Shown piece by piece: positions 48,090 through 57,804 of a DNA stretch of 64,000 nt. The translations under genes and the position numbers were made by a program. Every line of letters begins with the position of its first letter. The first letter of the stretch is position 1. Below the pieces are notes generated by a model that ran no database searches, was not told the origin of the DNA, and saw nothing but the letters and a program-made list of their open reading frames with translations. The stretch is from positions 1,922,001 through 1,986,000 of the forward strand of contig NZ_JADFCM010000008.1 in the NCBI RefSeq assembly GCF_015234585.1. Direction: 5' to 3'. This stretch comes from Pseudalkalibacillus hwajinpoensis (GTDB lineage: Bacteria > Bacillota > Bacilli > Bacillales > Guptibacillaceae).

Positions 48090-48479
48090 TTGTCGCGCCG
48101 TGTTGTTCAACCTCTAATTTATTTATTAATTGGCCTAGCAGCTATTGGTTTTGTTTGGAAAATGGTCACAGACCCTCAAGGACTTTTCATGCAACTTCTT
48201 ATCACTGCTGCGATTGCTGCGATCATGATCTTCGTTGTCAGAAAGTTAATGGCTAGAAGAATGGGTCAACAATCAACTTCCTATCAAAAGGCCGCTAAAC
48301 AATCAACCAAAATGAAAAAGAAAAAAGCTACACCAAGAAAAAATGCACCTCACCTTCGTGTCATTCCATCTAAACGTCTTTCTCCTAGAAAGCGCTCTTT
48401 ACAGGAGGATCGAAAACAAAATCCTTTTACCGTAATCGAAGGACGTAAAGGAAAAAAGAAAAACAGAGCTCTCTTTTAA
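48090..48479 (+). CDS. yqhP: YqhP, SA1362-family protein
   Basis: 129 aa from TTG 48090, chosen because an excellent AGGAGGTG lies 6 nt upstream; the open frame back to 47970 overlaps yqhQ. Two helices (PLIYLLIGLAAIGFVWKM and LLITAAIAAIMIFVVRKLM) precede a very basic tail (KKKKATPRKNAP ... RKRSL). Function unknown; conserved next to yqhQ. Confidence 0.88.
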   Translation: MSRRVVQPLIYLLIGLAAIGFVWKMVTDPQGLFMQLLITAAIAAIMIFVVRKLMARRMGQQSTSYQKAAKQSTKMKKKKATPRKNAPHLRVIPSKRLSPRKRSLQEDRKQNPFTVIEGRKGKKKNRALF

Positions 48480-48585
48480 CATGGTTCACTTGTTTTACCG
48501 ATAAGATTGGGCGACTTAATAAAAAGTCATTGTCTTGAATGGAAAGCTCTTTCTATTTGGAAGTAACTAAACTAACATAAATATA

Positions 48586-48618
48586 GAAAAGGTGGCTGAT
48601 TTCATCAGCCACCTTTTC
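48586..48618. terminator. Bidirectional terminator between yqhP and yqhO
   Basis: GAAAAGGTGGCTGAT-TTC-ATCAGCCACCTTTTC, a perfect 15-bp stem shared by the convergent genes. Confidence 0.85.
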
Positions 48619-49528
48619 ATGTAATAATGTCAGGCAATTTTCTCCACGTATTGAGAAATTGAGAAGTTCGCTCTTCTCCTAACAAGATTAGTTTCTTTTG
48701 ACTTTGTCTCTCTAGTTTAAAAGCTGTCGTCAAATCATGATCCACAGGTATAAACACAATGTTCTTCGCTTTTTGTTCTTCAATATATCGCGCATCATGA
48801 GCCTGCTTCATTGTTTCAAATAATGCCTGATACATATCAACAGCATTTGTAATTTTATTTTCCGGAATGTGGTTAAAGTTTGCACTCAATTGAAAGCCTA
48901 ATACAGGTCTTTGTGGCTTTTTATTTTCAGGAGGTTGGAATATCCATAGAGGGAAGTTACTTAAAATCCCGCCATCTACCATATAGTGCTTTTTACCATC
49001 AATGGAGTAGAGCGGTTGAGGTTTAAAGAAAAATGGTAAACTCGCACTCATCCTAACAGCTTTCGCGACAGAAAATCGCTCAGGTACGAAGCCGTACTGT
49101 GCTAAGTCATCAGGTATAACGACAAGCCTCCCTTTCGATATATCGGATACAATAATCTTTAGTGATCCCTCGGGTAAATCACCGAATGTTTCAATGCCTT
49201 TGTTTTCTAATAAATCCCCAACCCATAATTCTAGGTCCTTCCCAGAATAGAGTCCAAGATTCCAGTACAACATCAACCACCGTATCAACGGGAATGTATA
49301 ACCTGAGTTTTTTTCGAGTAGTGTCGTTAGATCCGTATCGAGCAAGATCTTTTCTAATTCATTTCCTTTATAACCTGAAATAATCAAAGATGCAATTATA
49401 GCCCCAGCACTCGTGCCCGCTGTACGTTTAAATTCGAGGCCTTTTTTCTCAACGGCTTGAAGTGCTCCCACTAGCGCTATCCCTTTAACTCCGCCACCTG
49501 AAAAGACGCCATCAATGTACACACTCAA
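48617..49528 (-). CDS. yqhO: Patatin-like phospholipase YqhO
   Basis: 303 aa. The oxyanion loop GGGVKGIALVGAL (11-23), nucleophile Ser40 in GTSAG and catalytic Asp in MVDGGILSNFP form the patatin Ser-Asp dyad. It is a predicted cytosolic or membrane-associated acyl hydrolase; the lipid substrate is unknown. No signal peptide. Confidence 0.92.
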   Translation of the reverse strand: MSVYIDGVFSGGGVKGIALVGALQAVEKKGLEFKRTAGTSAGAIIASLIISGYKGNELEKILLDTDLTTLLEKNSGYTFPLIRWLMLYWNLGLYSGKDLELWVGDLLENKGIETFGDLPEGSLKIIVSDISKGRLVVIPDDLAQYGFVPERFSVAKAVRMSASLPFFFKPQPLYSIDGKKHYMVDGGILSNFPLWIFQPPENKKPQRPVLGFQLSANFNHIPENKITNAVDMYQALFETMKQAHDARYIEEQKAKNIVFIPVDHDLTTAFKLERQSQKKLILLGEERTSQFLNTWRKLPDIIT

Positions 49529-49574
49529 ACCTCCTTCCCACCTTATTAAAGCCTAAGCTTTAACGGGGGAATTT

Positions 49575-49616
49575 AGTACAAAAAAAAGAAACAACCCGAT
49601 TAAACTTCGGATTGTT
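49575..49616 (-). terminator. Terminator of mntR
   Basis: GAACAATCCGA...TCGGGTTGTTTC stem on the minus strand followed by eight T, overlapping the mntR 3' end. Confidence 0.75.
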
Positions 49617-50046
49617 CCTCGTGTGCTTCTTCATTTTTACGTTGCACTTCTCTAAGTTCATCCACTCGTACATTTGTCTCTTCAAAGTACTGGACAAGAT
49701 CACCAATGCGATCGATAGCGTCCCAGCTTAGATGATGTTCAATACCCTCAACATCTTCGTATATATTCTCTTCGTTAACCCCGATAACACCTAGAAATTG
49801 TTCAAGCAAAGCATGGCGATCAACGAGTCGCTTTCCTAGCTTTTTCCCTTTTGGAGTAAGCATAAAGCCGCGATATTTTTCGTATACGACATATTTACCT
49901 TTATCTAATTTTTGAATCATTTTGGTTACCGAGGAGGGATGTACCTCTAATGCTTCCGCGATGTCTGATACGCGAGCATACCCTTTTCCGTCTATAAGTG
50001 CATAAATACGTTCAATATAATCTTCCATACTGGGAGTAGTGGCCAT
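49600..50046 (-). CDS. mntR: Manganese-responsive repressor MntR (DtxR family)
   Basis: 148 aa from the ATG at 50046 (GGAGGG 6 nt upstream); the frame back to 50118 adds 24 residues not seen in the family. Winged helix [28 protein letters not shown]; metal ligands D9, E12 and the His pair in GIEHHLSW fit the B. subtilis binuclear Mn site shifted by one residue. It represses Mn uptake genes, none of which lie in this window. Confidence 0.95.
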   Translation of the reverse strand: MATTPSMEDYIERIYALIDGKGYARVSDIAEALEVHPSSVTKMIQKLDKGKYVVYEKYRGFMLTPKGKKLGKRLVDRHALLEQFLGVIGVNEENIYEDVEGIEHHLSWDAIDRIGDLVQYFEETNVRVDELREVQRKNEEAHEEQSEV

Positions 50047-50290
50047 TGGATTCCCTCCATCTTTTATTCCATTTAAGCCAGTTAATAAAAGCATACACCA
50101 TAGTATGGGCGGATACAAGGAAAGGTTCCATAAGCTTCTATTAACTGCATTAACTCAGTTCTAACACTCTTATGTAGAGCAGATATTATATCATATTTCA
50201 TTTAATCGGTTTTGTAAATTAGTGGATAAAATACAAAGTCACTTGAACCCCCCAACAGCACTTGCGAAAAAATGCCCCTAATCTACGCAC

Positions 50291-50325
50291 AAAAAGATGA
50301 AGGATAAACGTTTCCGTCTATCCTT
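50291..50325 (-). terminator. Terminator of nrdJ
   Basis: AAGGATAAACG-TTTC-CGTCTATCCTT hairpin (one mismatch), with CATCTTTTTG following on the minus strand. Confidence 0.65.
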
Positions 50326-50344
50326 CCCTTACATCAGTTAGCTA

Positions 50345-52909
50345 TTAAAGTCCGCACTTCAGCTGTGCACCACAATTATCACAAGTATTGCATCCACCGA
50401 TTTCCTTTACCTGACCCTTTCGACAAACAGGGCACGTATTACCTACTTCAGACCCGATTGTAACGTCTGTAGAGCGTAGATCTGTAATCGTGTCAACTAG
50501 TACTACTTGCTTCTTTTCTTGCATGCCATCTTCAAACTCAAGCTGTTCAAATGAATTTTCTTCTGCTTTAAGAGTTAGAACCTGAGAATCACGGCTACCA
50601 TCTACATAAACGGTACCGCCTTTGGCTCCTCCATTATATAGACGCTCATAAACTGCTTCCACTTGTTTCACTGAATACCCTTTTGGAGCATTAACAGTTT
50701 TTGAAATCGAGCTATCAACCCAGCGTTGAATAACGCACTGAGTGTCAGCATGATCTTCTGGTGCGAGCTCCATTGCTGAAACGAACCATTCCGGAAGGTT
50801 TTCTGTATCAGCTTCTGGGTTTCTTTCAAAGTACTCTGCAAGAATATCTGCTTTTACTTCGATAAATTTACCCAGTCGTCCACTACGGTAATAAGAGAAA
50901 GAGAAGTAAGGCTCAAGACCGGTAGACACCCCTACCATCGTGCCAGTGCTACCAGTAGGCGCAACTGTTAGAAGATGTGAATTACGTATACCATAGTCCA
51001 TAATGCTGTCGCGTAGGTCATTGGGCATTTGTTGCATATAACCTGTGTTAACAAATGCTTCACGTAATCTATTTGTCTCCGCAACTGTTTCACCCTCAAG
51101 GAAAGGGAAGCTTCCCTTTTCTTTAGCAAGGTCCACAGAAGCACGATAAGCTGTTGTAGCAATTGTTTCAAAGATCTGATCTGTTAAATTATTCCCTTCT
51201 TCTGATCCATATATTGTTTCACAGTATATAAGAAGGTCGTGTAGCCCCATTACTCCTAGACCTACTCGACGTTCGCCAAGAGCTTGCTTCTCATTCTCTT
51301 CTAAGAAGTAAGGTGTTGCATCAATAACGTTATCTTGCATGCGTACGCCAACCTCAACCGTTTCTCTCAGCTTATCGAAATCAACAGTCTTTGTCTCCTT
51401 ATTAGCCATCTCAGCAAGGTTCACTGCTGCTAGGTTACATACAGAGTAAGGTGCTAATGGTTGCTCACCACATGGGTTAGTAGCGACAACTTTTTGACCG
51501 TAAGAAGTTGCGTTTGTTTTTTCATTTGCATTATCAATAAAGAAGATACCTGGCTCTGCAGAGTAAGTAGCACAAATATTAATTAAATCCCACAGCTCTT
51601 TTGCCTGAACCTTACGATAAGTTCTTACTGGAAAGCCTTGCTTCTCCCAGTCACGTACATCCCCTGATTCATGCCAGTTCTCATTATAAAGTGCCATTTG
51701 TTCTTTCGTATAGTTCTCTACATCCGGGAATCGAAGTTCATATTCAGAATCATTTTCAACCGCGTCCATAAAGTCTTTAGTTAAACAAATCGAGATGTTT
51801 GCACCAGTCAAGAAGTCAGGATTGTGGACAGAATACGTTCCACCCGTTGCAAGCTTATCCTGCGCATCCTGCATCACTTTTTCTTCAAAGCCACCTGTTC
51901 CGGGAATACTACGGTAGTTTAAGATACTTTGGTACATAGATCTTTCCGACTCTGAGAGCGGTGTGAATTTCAACTTATCTTCTGCAAGTTTCTTAATTTG
52001 TTCATCCTTTGTATTCTCCATAAGGAAACGAAGAATGCGTGGATTCTGCATTTTTGAAATGATAAATTCAATAATATCAGGATGCCAGTCAGCGAGCATA
52101 ATCATTTGGGCCCCACGTCTTGAGCCACCTTGCTCCACTAGATGCGTCAGCTTTGCAATATCATCCAGCCATGAAACCGAACCTGATGATTTACCATTCA
52201 CACCCCTAGCAAGCGTGTTTCTAGGACGAAGTGTAGATCCGTTAGTTCCTACTCCACCACCTCGACTCATAATCTCCATTACTTGTTTACGGTGTTCAGA
52301 AATACCTTCTCTTGAATCCTGTGGAAACGGCATAACGTAACAGTTAAAGTACGTCACTTCCGTATCAGCTCCAGCTCCGTAAAGCACACGTCCTGCAGGA
52401 ACAAAGTTCATTGATGAAAGTTCTTTATAGAAACGATCTTCCCAATATGTCTTTTCCCCATCTGTTTTCTCTACATCAGCAAGACCACGTGCATTACGAC
52501 GAGCAATTTGCTCATAATATACTTCCAAGGGCTTTTCTATGACATCCAACGAACGGACAATAATACCTGATTCTCTTTCTTCTTCTGTGTCTAAGACGCC
52601 AACGTAATCCTCATGAACAGCTACAGTTGCTTTCTTAGATTGAAGATCGAATTCTTCAATATACCCAAGACCTCTTGCTGGAAATTTTGGATCTTCTTTA
52701 ATCGTTAAGACAACAAAATCACCTTTTTGTAATGTCTTTTTCTCTGTATCTTTAAATGCATAGCGGTCAAGCATCACAAGACGACTAACACCTTTGTGAG
52801 TTAGATGCATATCCTCTGTAATCGGATGAACCTGCGCAAACATTTCAATATCCTTATTCAACTGCTCAATGTTAATAGATCTTCTTTTTTCATTGGTTTG
52901 TATTGTCAT
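50345..52909 (-). CDS. nrdJ: Adenosylcobalamin-dependent (class II) ribonucleotide reductase
   Basis: About 854 aa from the ATG at 52909 (GGAGGGG 6 nt upstream). The ten-stranded barrel has NPCGEQPLAPYSVCNL with active-site Cys and Glu, an earlier FNCYVMPF cysteine that pairs in the redox disulfide, and the PTGSTGTMVGVSTGLEP loop. A C-terminal zinc-ribbon-like CPVC...CNTCDNCG and terminal CGL act in reductant transfer. It makes deoxynucleotides with B12 and so needs no oxygen and no tyrosyl radical subunit. It stands alone between mntR and lipM, where B. subtilis has no such gene. Two NrdR boxes overlap its promoter. Confidence 0.94.
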   Translation of the reverse strand: MTIQTNEKRRSINIEQLNKDIEMFAQVHPITEDMHLTHKGVSRLVMLDRYAFKDTEKKTLQKGDFVVLTIKEDPKFPARGLGYIEEFDLQSKKATVAVHEDYVGVLDTEEERESGIIVRSLDVIEKPLEVYYEQIARRNARGLADVEKTDGEKTYWEDRFYKELSSMNFVPAGRVLYGAGADTEVTYFNCYVMPFPQDSREGISEHRKQVMEIMSRGGGVGTNGSTLRPRNTLARGVNGKSSGSVSWLDDIAKLTHLVEQGGSRRGAQMIMLADWHPDIIEFIISKMQNPRILRFLMENTKDEQIKKLAEDKLKFTPLSESERSMYQSILNYRSIPGTGGFEEKVMQDAQDKLATGGTYSVHNPDFLTGANISICLTKDFMDAVENDSEYELRFPDVENYTKEQMALYNENWHESGDVRDWEKQGFPVRTYRKVQAKELWDLINICATYSAEPGIFFIDNANEKTNATSYGQKVVATNPCGEQPLAPYSVCNLAAVNLAEMANKETKTVDFDKLRETVEVGVRMQDNVIDATPYFLEENEKQALGERRVGLGVMGLHDLLIYCETIYGSEEGNNLTDQIFETIATTAYRASVDLAKEKGSFPFLEGETVAETNRLREAFVNTGYMQQMPNDLRDSIMDYGIRNSHLLTVAPTGSTGTMVGVSTGLEPYFSFSYYRSGRLGKFIEVKADILAEYFERNPEADTENLPEWFVSAMELAPEDHADTQCVIQRWVDSSISKTVNAPKGYSVKQVEAVYERLYNGGAKGGTVYVDGSRDSQVLTLKAEENSFEQLEFEDGMQEKKQVVLVDTITDLRSTDVTIGSEVGNTCPVCRKGQVKEIGGCNTCDNCGAQLKCGL

Positions 52910-53023
52910 ATAAACCCCTCCATTTCGACATTTATACACTTAAGAGCATCTCTAGATGTATGTAGCTATGATAAATCGTCTTGATTAATAGTAGCACATG
53001 TACACGAACCAGACAATCATTTT

Positions 53024-53072
53024 TAACCATATATAGTGTTCAGAATTCTTCAATCAATACTACATATAGTAA
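53024..53072 (-). promoter_or_regulatory. nrdJ promoter with paired NrdR boxes
   Basis: Two 16-bp NrdR-like boxes (minus-strand ACACTATATATGGTTA at 53024-53039; TTACTATATGTAGTAT at 53057-53072) have centres 33 bp apart, three helical turns. Box 1 covers a TATATA -10, and box 2 adjoins a TTGATT -35 16 bp upstream of it. Confidence 0.75.
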
Positions 53073-53262
53073 AAGAGCGAATACTTTAGCGATTTGTCAA
53101 CTTTCAAATCCAGTGAAAATGAAAGGTTTTCCTCGATAAATAAAGATTAGATTAGAAGAATAGAGAAAAAAGAGGAATTTTGTCTATTGCACATTTTTCC
53201 ACACTCTGCCTTTTTAACATAGGAGACAAAAGTTAATCAGTTAACAGACCATGATTAAGATT

Positions 53263-53276
53263 AGAACATTTGTTCT
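53263..53276. promoter_or_regulatory. LexA (SOS) box-like palindrome
   Basis: AGAACATTTGTTCT has the Gram-positive SOS core GAAC-N4-GTTC in perfect symmetry. On the minus strand it sits between TTGACT and a weak TAATCT, upstream of nrdJ. Confidence 0.55.
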
Positions 53277-53291
53277 TGTTAAGTCAATAGG

Positions 53292-53315
53292 AAAAAGCAC
53301 CCAACGAAGGTGCTT
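53292..53315 (-). terminator. Terminator of lipM
   Basis: AAGCACC-CAACGAA-GGTGCTT hairpin and T-run on the minus strand at the lipM stop. Confidence 0.8.
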
Positions 53316-54144
53316 ATTTGCTAAAGTTCCATTCCTTGCTAGCGTATTTCTCCTCTGCTAGTTGAACAACAAAGGACTCTTGTTCATCCGTTAGTTGATA
53401 TGGAACCAATTCAATATCAAGTCCCTGTTGAAAACCATCATAAAAAGCTTTAACCGCTTCTGATATCGATACAGGAGTTTCACGGAGTGCATTAATAGCT
53501 ACAGCCTTTTTTCTAAAACCTCGCTGCATCCGCTCACGTATCCGTTCATTTTTAAATTTGAAACAATCAAACAATTGGTCCTCATCAATGTCAAGAAGAA
53601 TCGATCCATGCTGGAGAATGACACCTTTTTGACGAGTTTGAGCGCTCCCAGCGACTTTTCGCCCTTCTACAACAAGTTCATAATAGGATGGAGAGTCAAA
53701 ACATACACCCGATCTTGGTGCACGTAGCTCTTCTTTCTCTGCATCCGTTTCAGGAACAGCGAAATAAGCATTCAATCCAAGTTTTCTGAAACCAATCAAT
53801 AACCCTTCTGAAATAACCCGGTACGCTTCTGTTACGGTTGAGGGCATGTCTGGATAATCTTCAGAGACAATAACGCTATAAGTCACTTCCTGATCATGAA
53901 GGACAGCTCTTCCACCAGTAGGGCGTCTCACAAACCCTAGACCATTTTTTTCTACAGCATCCATATTAATATCACGTTCGATACGCTGGAAATAACCAAT
54001 TGAAAGTGTTGGGGGATTCCACCCGTAAAATCGAATAACAGGGGGGATAGTCCCATCACTATGCCATTTCAATAATGCTTCATCAAGTGCCATGTTATAA
54101 GCTGGAGAACGTTCTCCCGAATCAATAAATGCCCATTGCTTCAT
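53314..54144 (-). CDS. lipM: Octanoyltransferase LipM
   Basis: 276 aa, BPL/LPL fold. [18 protein letters not shown], the catalytic cysteine in [13 protein letters not shown] and the conserved lysine in [12 protein letters not shown] define LipM. It moves octanoyl groups from acyl carrier protein to GcvH, the first step of lipoate synthesis in Bacillus; LipA and LipL complete it. It lies beside the glycine cleavage operon, and its product pathway also serves BkdB. Confidence 0.93.
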   Translation of the reverse strand: MKQWAFIDSGERSPAYNMALDEALLKWHSDGTIPPVIRFYGWNPPTLSIGYFQRIERDINMDAVEKNGLGFVRRPTGGRAVLHDQEVTYSVIVSEDYPDMPSTVTEAYRVISEGLLIGFRKLGLNAYFAVPETDAEKEELRAPRSGVCFDSPSYYELVVEGRKVAGSAQTRQKGVILQHGSILLDIDEDQLFDCFKFKNERIRERMQRGFRKKAVAINALRETPVSISEAVKAFYDGFQQGLDIELVPYQLTDEQESFVVQLAEEKYASKEWNFSK

Positions 54145-54443
54145 TTTCGGAACTCCTTTATCACTGTCAGTTTTCTAACACCTTCCCTATTCTAGCAGAG
54201 GAGAAAATGGATGACCAATGAACACTCTCAATTATTTTAGCTATGTCTTGAACATTATTGGTTTTTCGATCTTTCGAGTATAGGCGAATCTCCTCTATCC
54301 CAACTAATTTAGAACAAATTTGATTTAATTACTGAATACTACCTATTCTTTTTATAGTTATTCCTTTTTTTCTTTTGCGGAAAGCCGAAAAGACGTGTAA
54401 ACTTAAAGTTGTCGATTTTACTTGAAAGGGTGTAACAAAGTTT
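54145..54443. other. Divergent spacer lipM/yqhL
   Basis: About 300 bp without a gene. It must hold the divergent promoters. A degenerate piece resembling the left end of the 45.7-kb repeat (TAGCTATGT...TTATTGG, about 54238-54263) is visible; nothing else is recognised. Confidence 0.5.
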
Positions 54444-54815
54444 ATGGAATGGATTATCGCAATACTCGTCGCGATCATTGTGTATGTTGTCATTACTCGA
54501 TACATGCAAAAGAGGAATTTGAAAACGTTAACGGAGGAAGAATTCCGTGCCGGCTATCGTAAAGCCCAACTGATTGATGTTCGTGAACCAAACGAATTTG
54601 ATAATGGCCATATTCTAGGGGCAAGAAACATCCCTGTTAGTCAGCTAAAAATGCGAATTAAAGAAATCCGCAAAGATCAGCCAGTTTATATGTACGACTA
54701 CAACGGAATTATTGTAGCTCGCGCTGCAAGCATTCTTAGAAAACATGGCATTAAAGATCTTTATCAATTAAAAGGCGGCTTCAAAAAATGGGGCGGCAAA
54801 GTAAAGAAAAAATAA
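54444..54815 (+). CDS. yqhL: YqhL, membrane-anchored rhodanese-like protein lacking the catalytic cysteine
   Basis: 123 aa. One N-terminal membrane helix (WIIAILVAIIVYVVITRYM) and a cytosolic rhodanese domain (AQLIDVREPNEFDNGHILGARNIP ... KGGFKKWGG). The active-site loop, normally C-x5-R, reads YDYNGIIVAR, and the protein has no cysteine at all, so sulfur transfer by the usual mechanism is not possible. It may act as a binding or scaffold domain. Monocistronic with its own terminator. Confidence 0.92.
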   Translation: MEWIIAILVAIIVYVVITRYMQKRNLKTLTEEEFRAGYRKAQLIDVREPNEFDNGHILGARNIPVSQLKMRIKEIRKDQPVYMYDYNGIIVARAASILRKHGIKDLYQLKGGFKKWGGKVKKK

Positions 54816-54845
54816 AAAGCAGCTGCCTTTGCAGCTGCTTTTTTT
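54814..54845 (+). terminator. Terminator of yqhL
   Basis: AAAAAGCAGCTGC-CTTT-GCAGCTGCTTTTT perfect hairpin with a T-run on the plus strand. Confidence 0.9.
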
Positions 54846-54872
54846 GATTGCTATTCAGCAACTCAAAATGGC

Positions 54873-54966
54873 TTTGTTGATTTTGCATCATTGATTTATC
54901 CATGTTAAACGTATCTCTCATTTGAATGAGCCATAATCGAGTAGTGAACAATATAAGTTAACAGGG
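54873..54966. repeat. Palindromic intergenic repeat element, copy B (partial)
   Basis: The right 44 bp (54923-54966; TGAGCCATAATCGAG...TATAAGTTAACA) match the right end of the 45.7-kb element at roughly four positions in five. The left part (GGCTTTGTTGAT...) is only weakly similar. Located between the yqhL terminator and the gcvPB stop. Confidence 0.45.
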
Positions 54967-54980
54967 CGTATCAATAAGCA

Positions 54981-56438
54981 TTAGGCTTTTTGATAACGTA
55001 AAACAGGCTTTCTGGCAGCCGTGGTTTCATCAAGGCGACCAATAACTGTTGTATGTGGGGCTTCCTGAACAATTTCCGGATTTTCCTCTGCTTCTTTTGC
55101 AATTTGAAGCAGTACATCACAGAACTCATCAAGTGTTTCTTTTGATTCTGTCTCCGTAGGTTCAATCATCATACATTCCTCAACGTTAATTGGGAAATAG
55201 ATCGTTGGCGGGTGGTAACCAAAGTCTAGCAGTCGCTTTGCCATATCAAGCGTTCTGACACCAAGTTTCTTTTGTTTTTTTCCTGAAATCACGAATTCAT
55301 GCTTGCAGTGCTGTTCATAAGGTAACACAAAGGCATCTTGTAAGCGTCTCATCATATAGTTAGCATTTAATACCGCATTTTCCGATACTTGCTTTAAGCC
55401 TTCTGGCCCCATAGTACGAATATACGTATATGCTCGAACATTGATACCGAAGTTACCATAGTAAGGCTTTACACGACCAATGGACTGAGGACGGTCATAC
55501 TCGAAACGATAGGCATTATTCTCCTTCACGAGTACCGGCTTAGGAAGATAAGGAATTAAATCAGATTTAACACCAACCGGTCCAGATCCAGGTCCACCAC
55601 CACCATGAGGTCCAGTGAAAGTTTTGTGTAGATTTAAGTGCACAACATCAAAACCCATATCTCCAGGACGAGCAGCCCCCATAATAGCATTCATATTTGC
55701 ACCATCGTAATATAGCTTTCCACCTGCGTTATGAATAATTGACGCCATCTCTGTAATCTGTTCTTCAAATAGTCCAAGTGTATTTGGATTTGTCAGCATC
55801 AGCGCAGCCGTATCTTCATCTACTACACGTTTTAAATCTTCAAGATCAACTAGACCTTTTTCATTTGATTTCACTGTCACTGCCTCAAAACCAGCAACTG
55901 TTGCAGAAGCAGGGTTTGTACCGTGAGCTGAATCTGGAACAATGACCTTTGTGCGATTGAAATCACCGTTCGCTTCATGATAAGCACGGATCATCATTAA
56001 TCCTGTCCATTCTCCGTGAGCACCTGCTGCAGGTTGAAGCGTTACTTCATCCATACCTGTTACAGCCACGAGGTTTTCCTGAAGATTGTACATCATTTCT
56101 AGCGCACCTTGAACGCCCTCCTCTTCTTGAAGCGGATGTATGAAGGCAAAGCCAGGATACCTTGCTACATCTTCGTTAATTTTTGGATTGTACTTCATCG
56201 TACAAGACCCAAGTGGATAGAATCCAGAATCCACTCCATGGTTACGCTTAGACAAGGCTGTATAATGACGCATCAATTGTAATTCTGACACTTCTGGTAA
56301 CTCTGGTTCTGTTTTACGATTAAACTCTTCTGGCAACCACTGATCTAAATCCATATCAGGAACATCAAGTTCAGGTAGACTATAAGAAATACGCCCCGGT
56401 TCACTTAGTTCAAATATTAATGCCTGATCTTTACTCAT
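54981..56438 (-). CDS. gcvPB: Glycine dehydrogenase (decarboxylating) subunit 2
   Basis: 485 aa, PLP-dependent half of the split P-protein. The PLP lysine is in [21 protein letters not shown], and the C-terminal [20 protein letters not shown] is typical. With GcvPA it decarboxylates glycine and passes the aminomethyl group to lipoyl-GcvH. It overlaps gcvPA by 4 bp (ATGA type). Last gene of the operon. Confidence 0.96.
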   Translation of the reverse strand: MSKDQALIFELSEPGRISYSLPELDVPDMDLDQWLPEEFNRKTEPELPEVSELQLMRHYTALSKRNHGVDSGFYPLGSCTMKYNPKINEDVARYPGFAFIHPLQEEEGVQGALEMMYNLQENLVAVTGMDEVTLQPAAGAHGEWTGLMMIRAYHEANGDFNRTKVIVPDSAHGTNPASATVAGFEAVTVKSNEKGLVDLEDLKRVVDEDTAALMLTNPNTLGLFEEQITEMASIIHNAGGKLYYDGANMNAIMGAARPGDMGFDVVHLNLHKTFTGPHGGGGPGSGPVGVKSDLIPYLPKPVLVKENNAYRFEYDRPQSIGRVKPYYGNFGINVRAYTYIRTMGPEGLKQVSENAVLNANYMMRRLQDAFVLPYEQHCKHEFVISGKKQKKLGVRTLDMAKRLLDFGYHPPTIYFPINVEECMMIEPTETESKETLDEFCDVLLQIAKEAEENPEIVQEAPHTTVIGRLDETTAARKPVLRYQKA

Positions 56439-57778
56439 TGTGCTCCCCCCACTTCTTTTACGAATGCATCAATTTCTTCTTTCGTCCGATTCTCTGTAAC
56501 GGCTATAAGCATATGATCCTTCAATTCTGGATAATCTCTCCCAAGATCATATCCACCAATAATCCCTTTTTCTAATAACTTTCGATTAAGATCTTTAACC
56601 GAACCGTTTAATTTAATCACGAATTCATTGAAGTACACTCCATCAAAAACGGTTTCAACTCCCGCCTGTTTCAGCTGACTCTTCGCATAATAAGCTTTCT
56701 TCATATTTTGCTCTGCCATATGTCGAACGCCTTCTTTACCAAGAGCACTCATAGCAACTGAAGAGGCAAGAGCATTCAACGCCTGATTGGAACAAATATT
56801 AGAAGTCGCTTTATCCCTTCGAATATGTTGCTCGCGTGCTTGTAAGGTTAGAACGAAACCGCGCTGTCCATTATCATCAGTTGTTTGCCCGATCAAACGA
56901 CCTGGTACTTTTCGCATCAGTTTTTTTGTCACTGCGAAATAACCACAATGCGGTCCACCAAATTGTGCCGGAATTCCAAACGGTTGACAATCTCCAACAA
57001 CGATATCTGCCCCCATCTCCCCTGGAGGAGTTAAACGACCAAGGGCAAGCGGGTTACTTGAAACAACAAACATCGCTTTTTGCTCATGGACAAGCTTTTC
57101 AATTTCGGGTAAGGGCTCTAACTGACCAAAAAAGTTCGGGTACTGAACCATAACACATGCAGTATCTTCGTCGATTTCATTTTTCAATTTATTAAGATCT
57201 GTACACCCATTCATCGTATCTACTTCAACCACTGAAAGACGCTGTCCACGCGCATATGTATCAATAACAGCACGGGCTTCAGGATGTACGCTCTTTGAAA
57301 CAATGATCTTTTTCTTTTTAGTTTGTCCAGCACTGAGCAGACCAGCTTCGGCAAGAGCAGTTGGACCATCATACATCGAGGAATTCGCAACATCCATTCC
57401 AGTAAGTTCGCTTATCATTGTCTGAAATTCAAAAATGGCCTGCAATTCCCCTTGTGAAATTTCAGGTTGATATGGAGTATAAGCTGTATAAAACTCTGAG
57501 CGACGAATCACATGATCTACAACAGAAGGAATGGCGTGATCATAAACGCCAGCACCAAGAAAAGATACATTCTCCTGTGTATTCGCATTTTTAGAAGCCA
57601 GTTTTGACATATATCGAATCAGTTCAGGTTCAAATAACTGTTTCTCTACTTTAAGATCTCCCTTAAAACGAATAGCCTCCGGAATATCTTCAAAAAGAGC
57701 TTGGACAGAGTCCACTCCAATTGTTTCAAGCATTTCCTTTCGATCTTGATCAGTTGTCGGCAAGTAGCGATGTTTCAT
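56435..57778 (-). CDS. gcvPA: Glycine dehydrogenase (decarboxylating) subunit 1
   Basis: 447 aa, the N-terminal, PLP-lysine-lacking half of P-protein. Characteristic [38 protein letters not shown] and [15 protein letters not shown] are intact. It forms the alpha2beta2 P-protein with GcvPB. It starts 26 nt after gcvT. Confidence 0.96.
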   Translation of the reverse strand: MKHRYLPTTDQDRKEMLETIGVDSVQALFEDIPEAIRFKGDLKVEKQLFEPELIRYMSKLASKNANTQENVSFLGAGVYDHAIPSVVDHVIRRSEFYTAYTPYQPEISQGELQAIFEFQTMISELTGMDVANSSMYDGPTALAEAGLLSAGQTKKKKIIVSKSVHPEARAVIDTYARGQRLSVVEVDTMNGCTDLNKLKNEIDEDTACVMVQYPNFFGQLEPLPEIEKLVHEQKAMFVVSSNPLALGRLTPPGEMGADIVVGDCQPFGIPAQFGGPHCGYFAVTKKLMRKVPGRLIGQTTDDNGQRGFVLTLQAREQHIRRDKATSNICSNQALNALASSVAMSALGKEGVRHMAEQNMKKAYYAKSQLKQAGVETVFDGVYFNEFVIKLNGSVKDLNRKLLEKGIIGGYDLGRDYPELKDHMLIAVTENRTKEEIDAFVKEVGGAQ

Positions 57779-57804
57779 ATGTTTTTCTCCTCCTCTATTT
57801 CCTT

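Noticed and set aside
51963..52340. 125-codon plus-strand ORF opposite nrdJ
   Set aside because: Shadow frame; the minus-strand protein has strong family motifs throughout.
53150..53220. 22-codon minus-strand ORF beginning MLKRQSVEK between the SOS box and nrdJ
   Set aside because: No ribosome site upstream of its ATG (a TCTCCT is in the wrong sense) and no recognisable pattern.
52910..53313. Cobalamin riboswitch upstream of nrdJ
   Set aside because: Searched for because the enzyme needs B12, but the B12-box (GCCACTG core) is absent on the minus strand.
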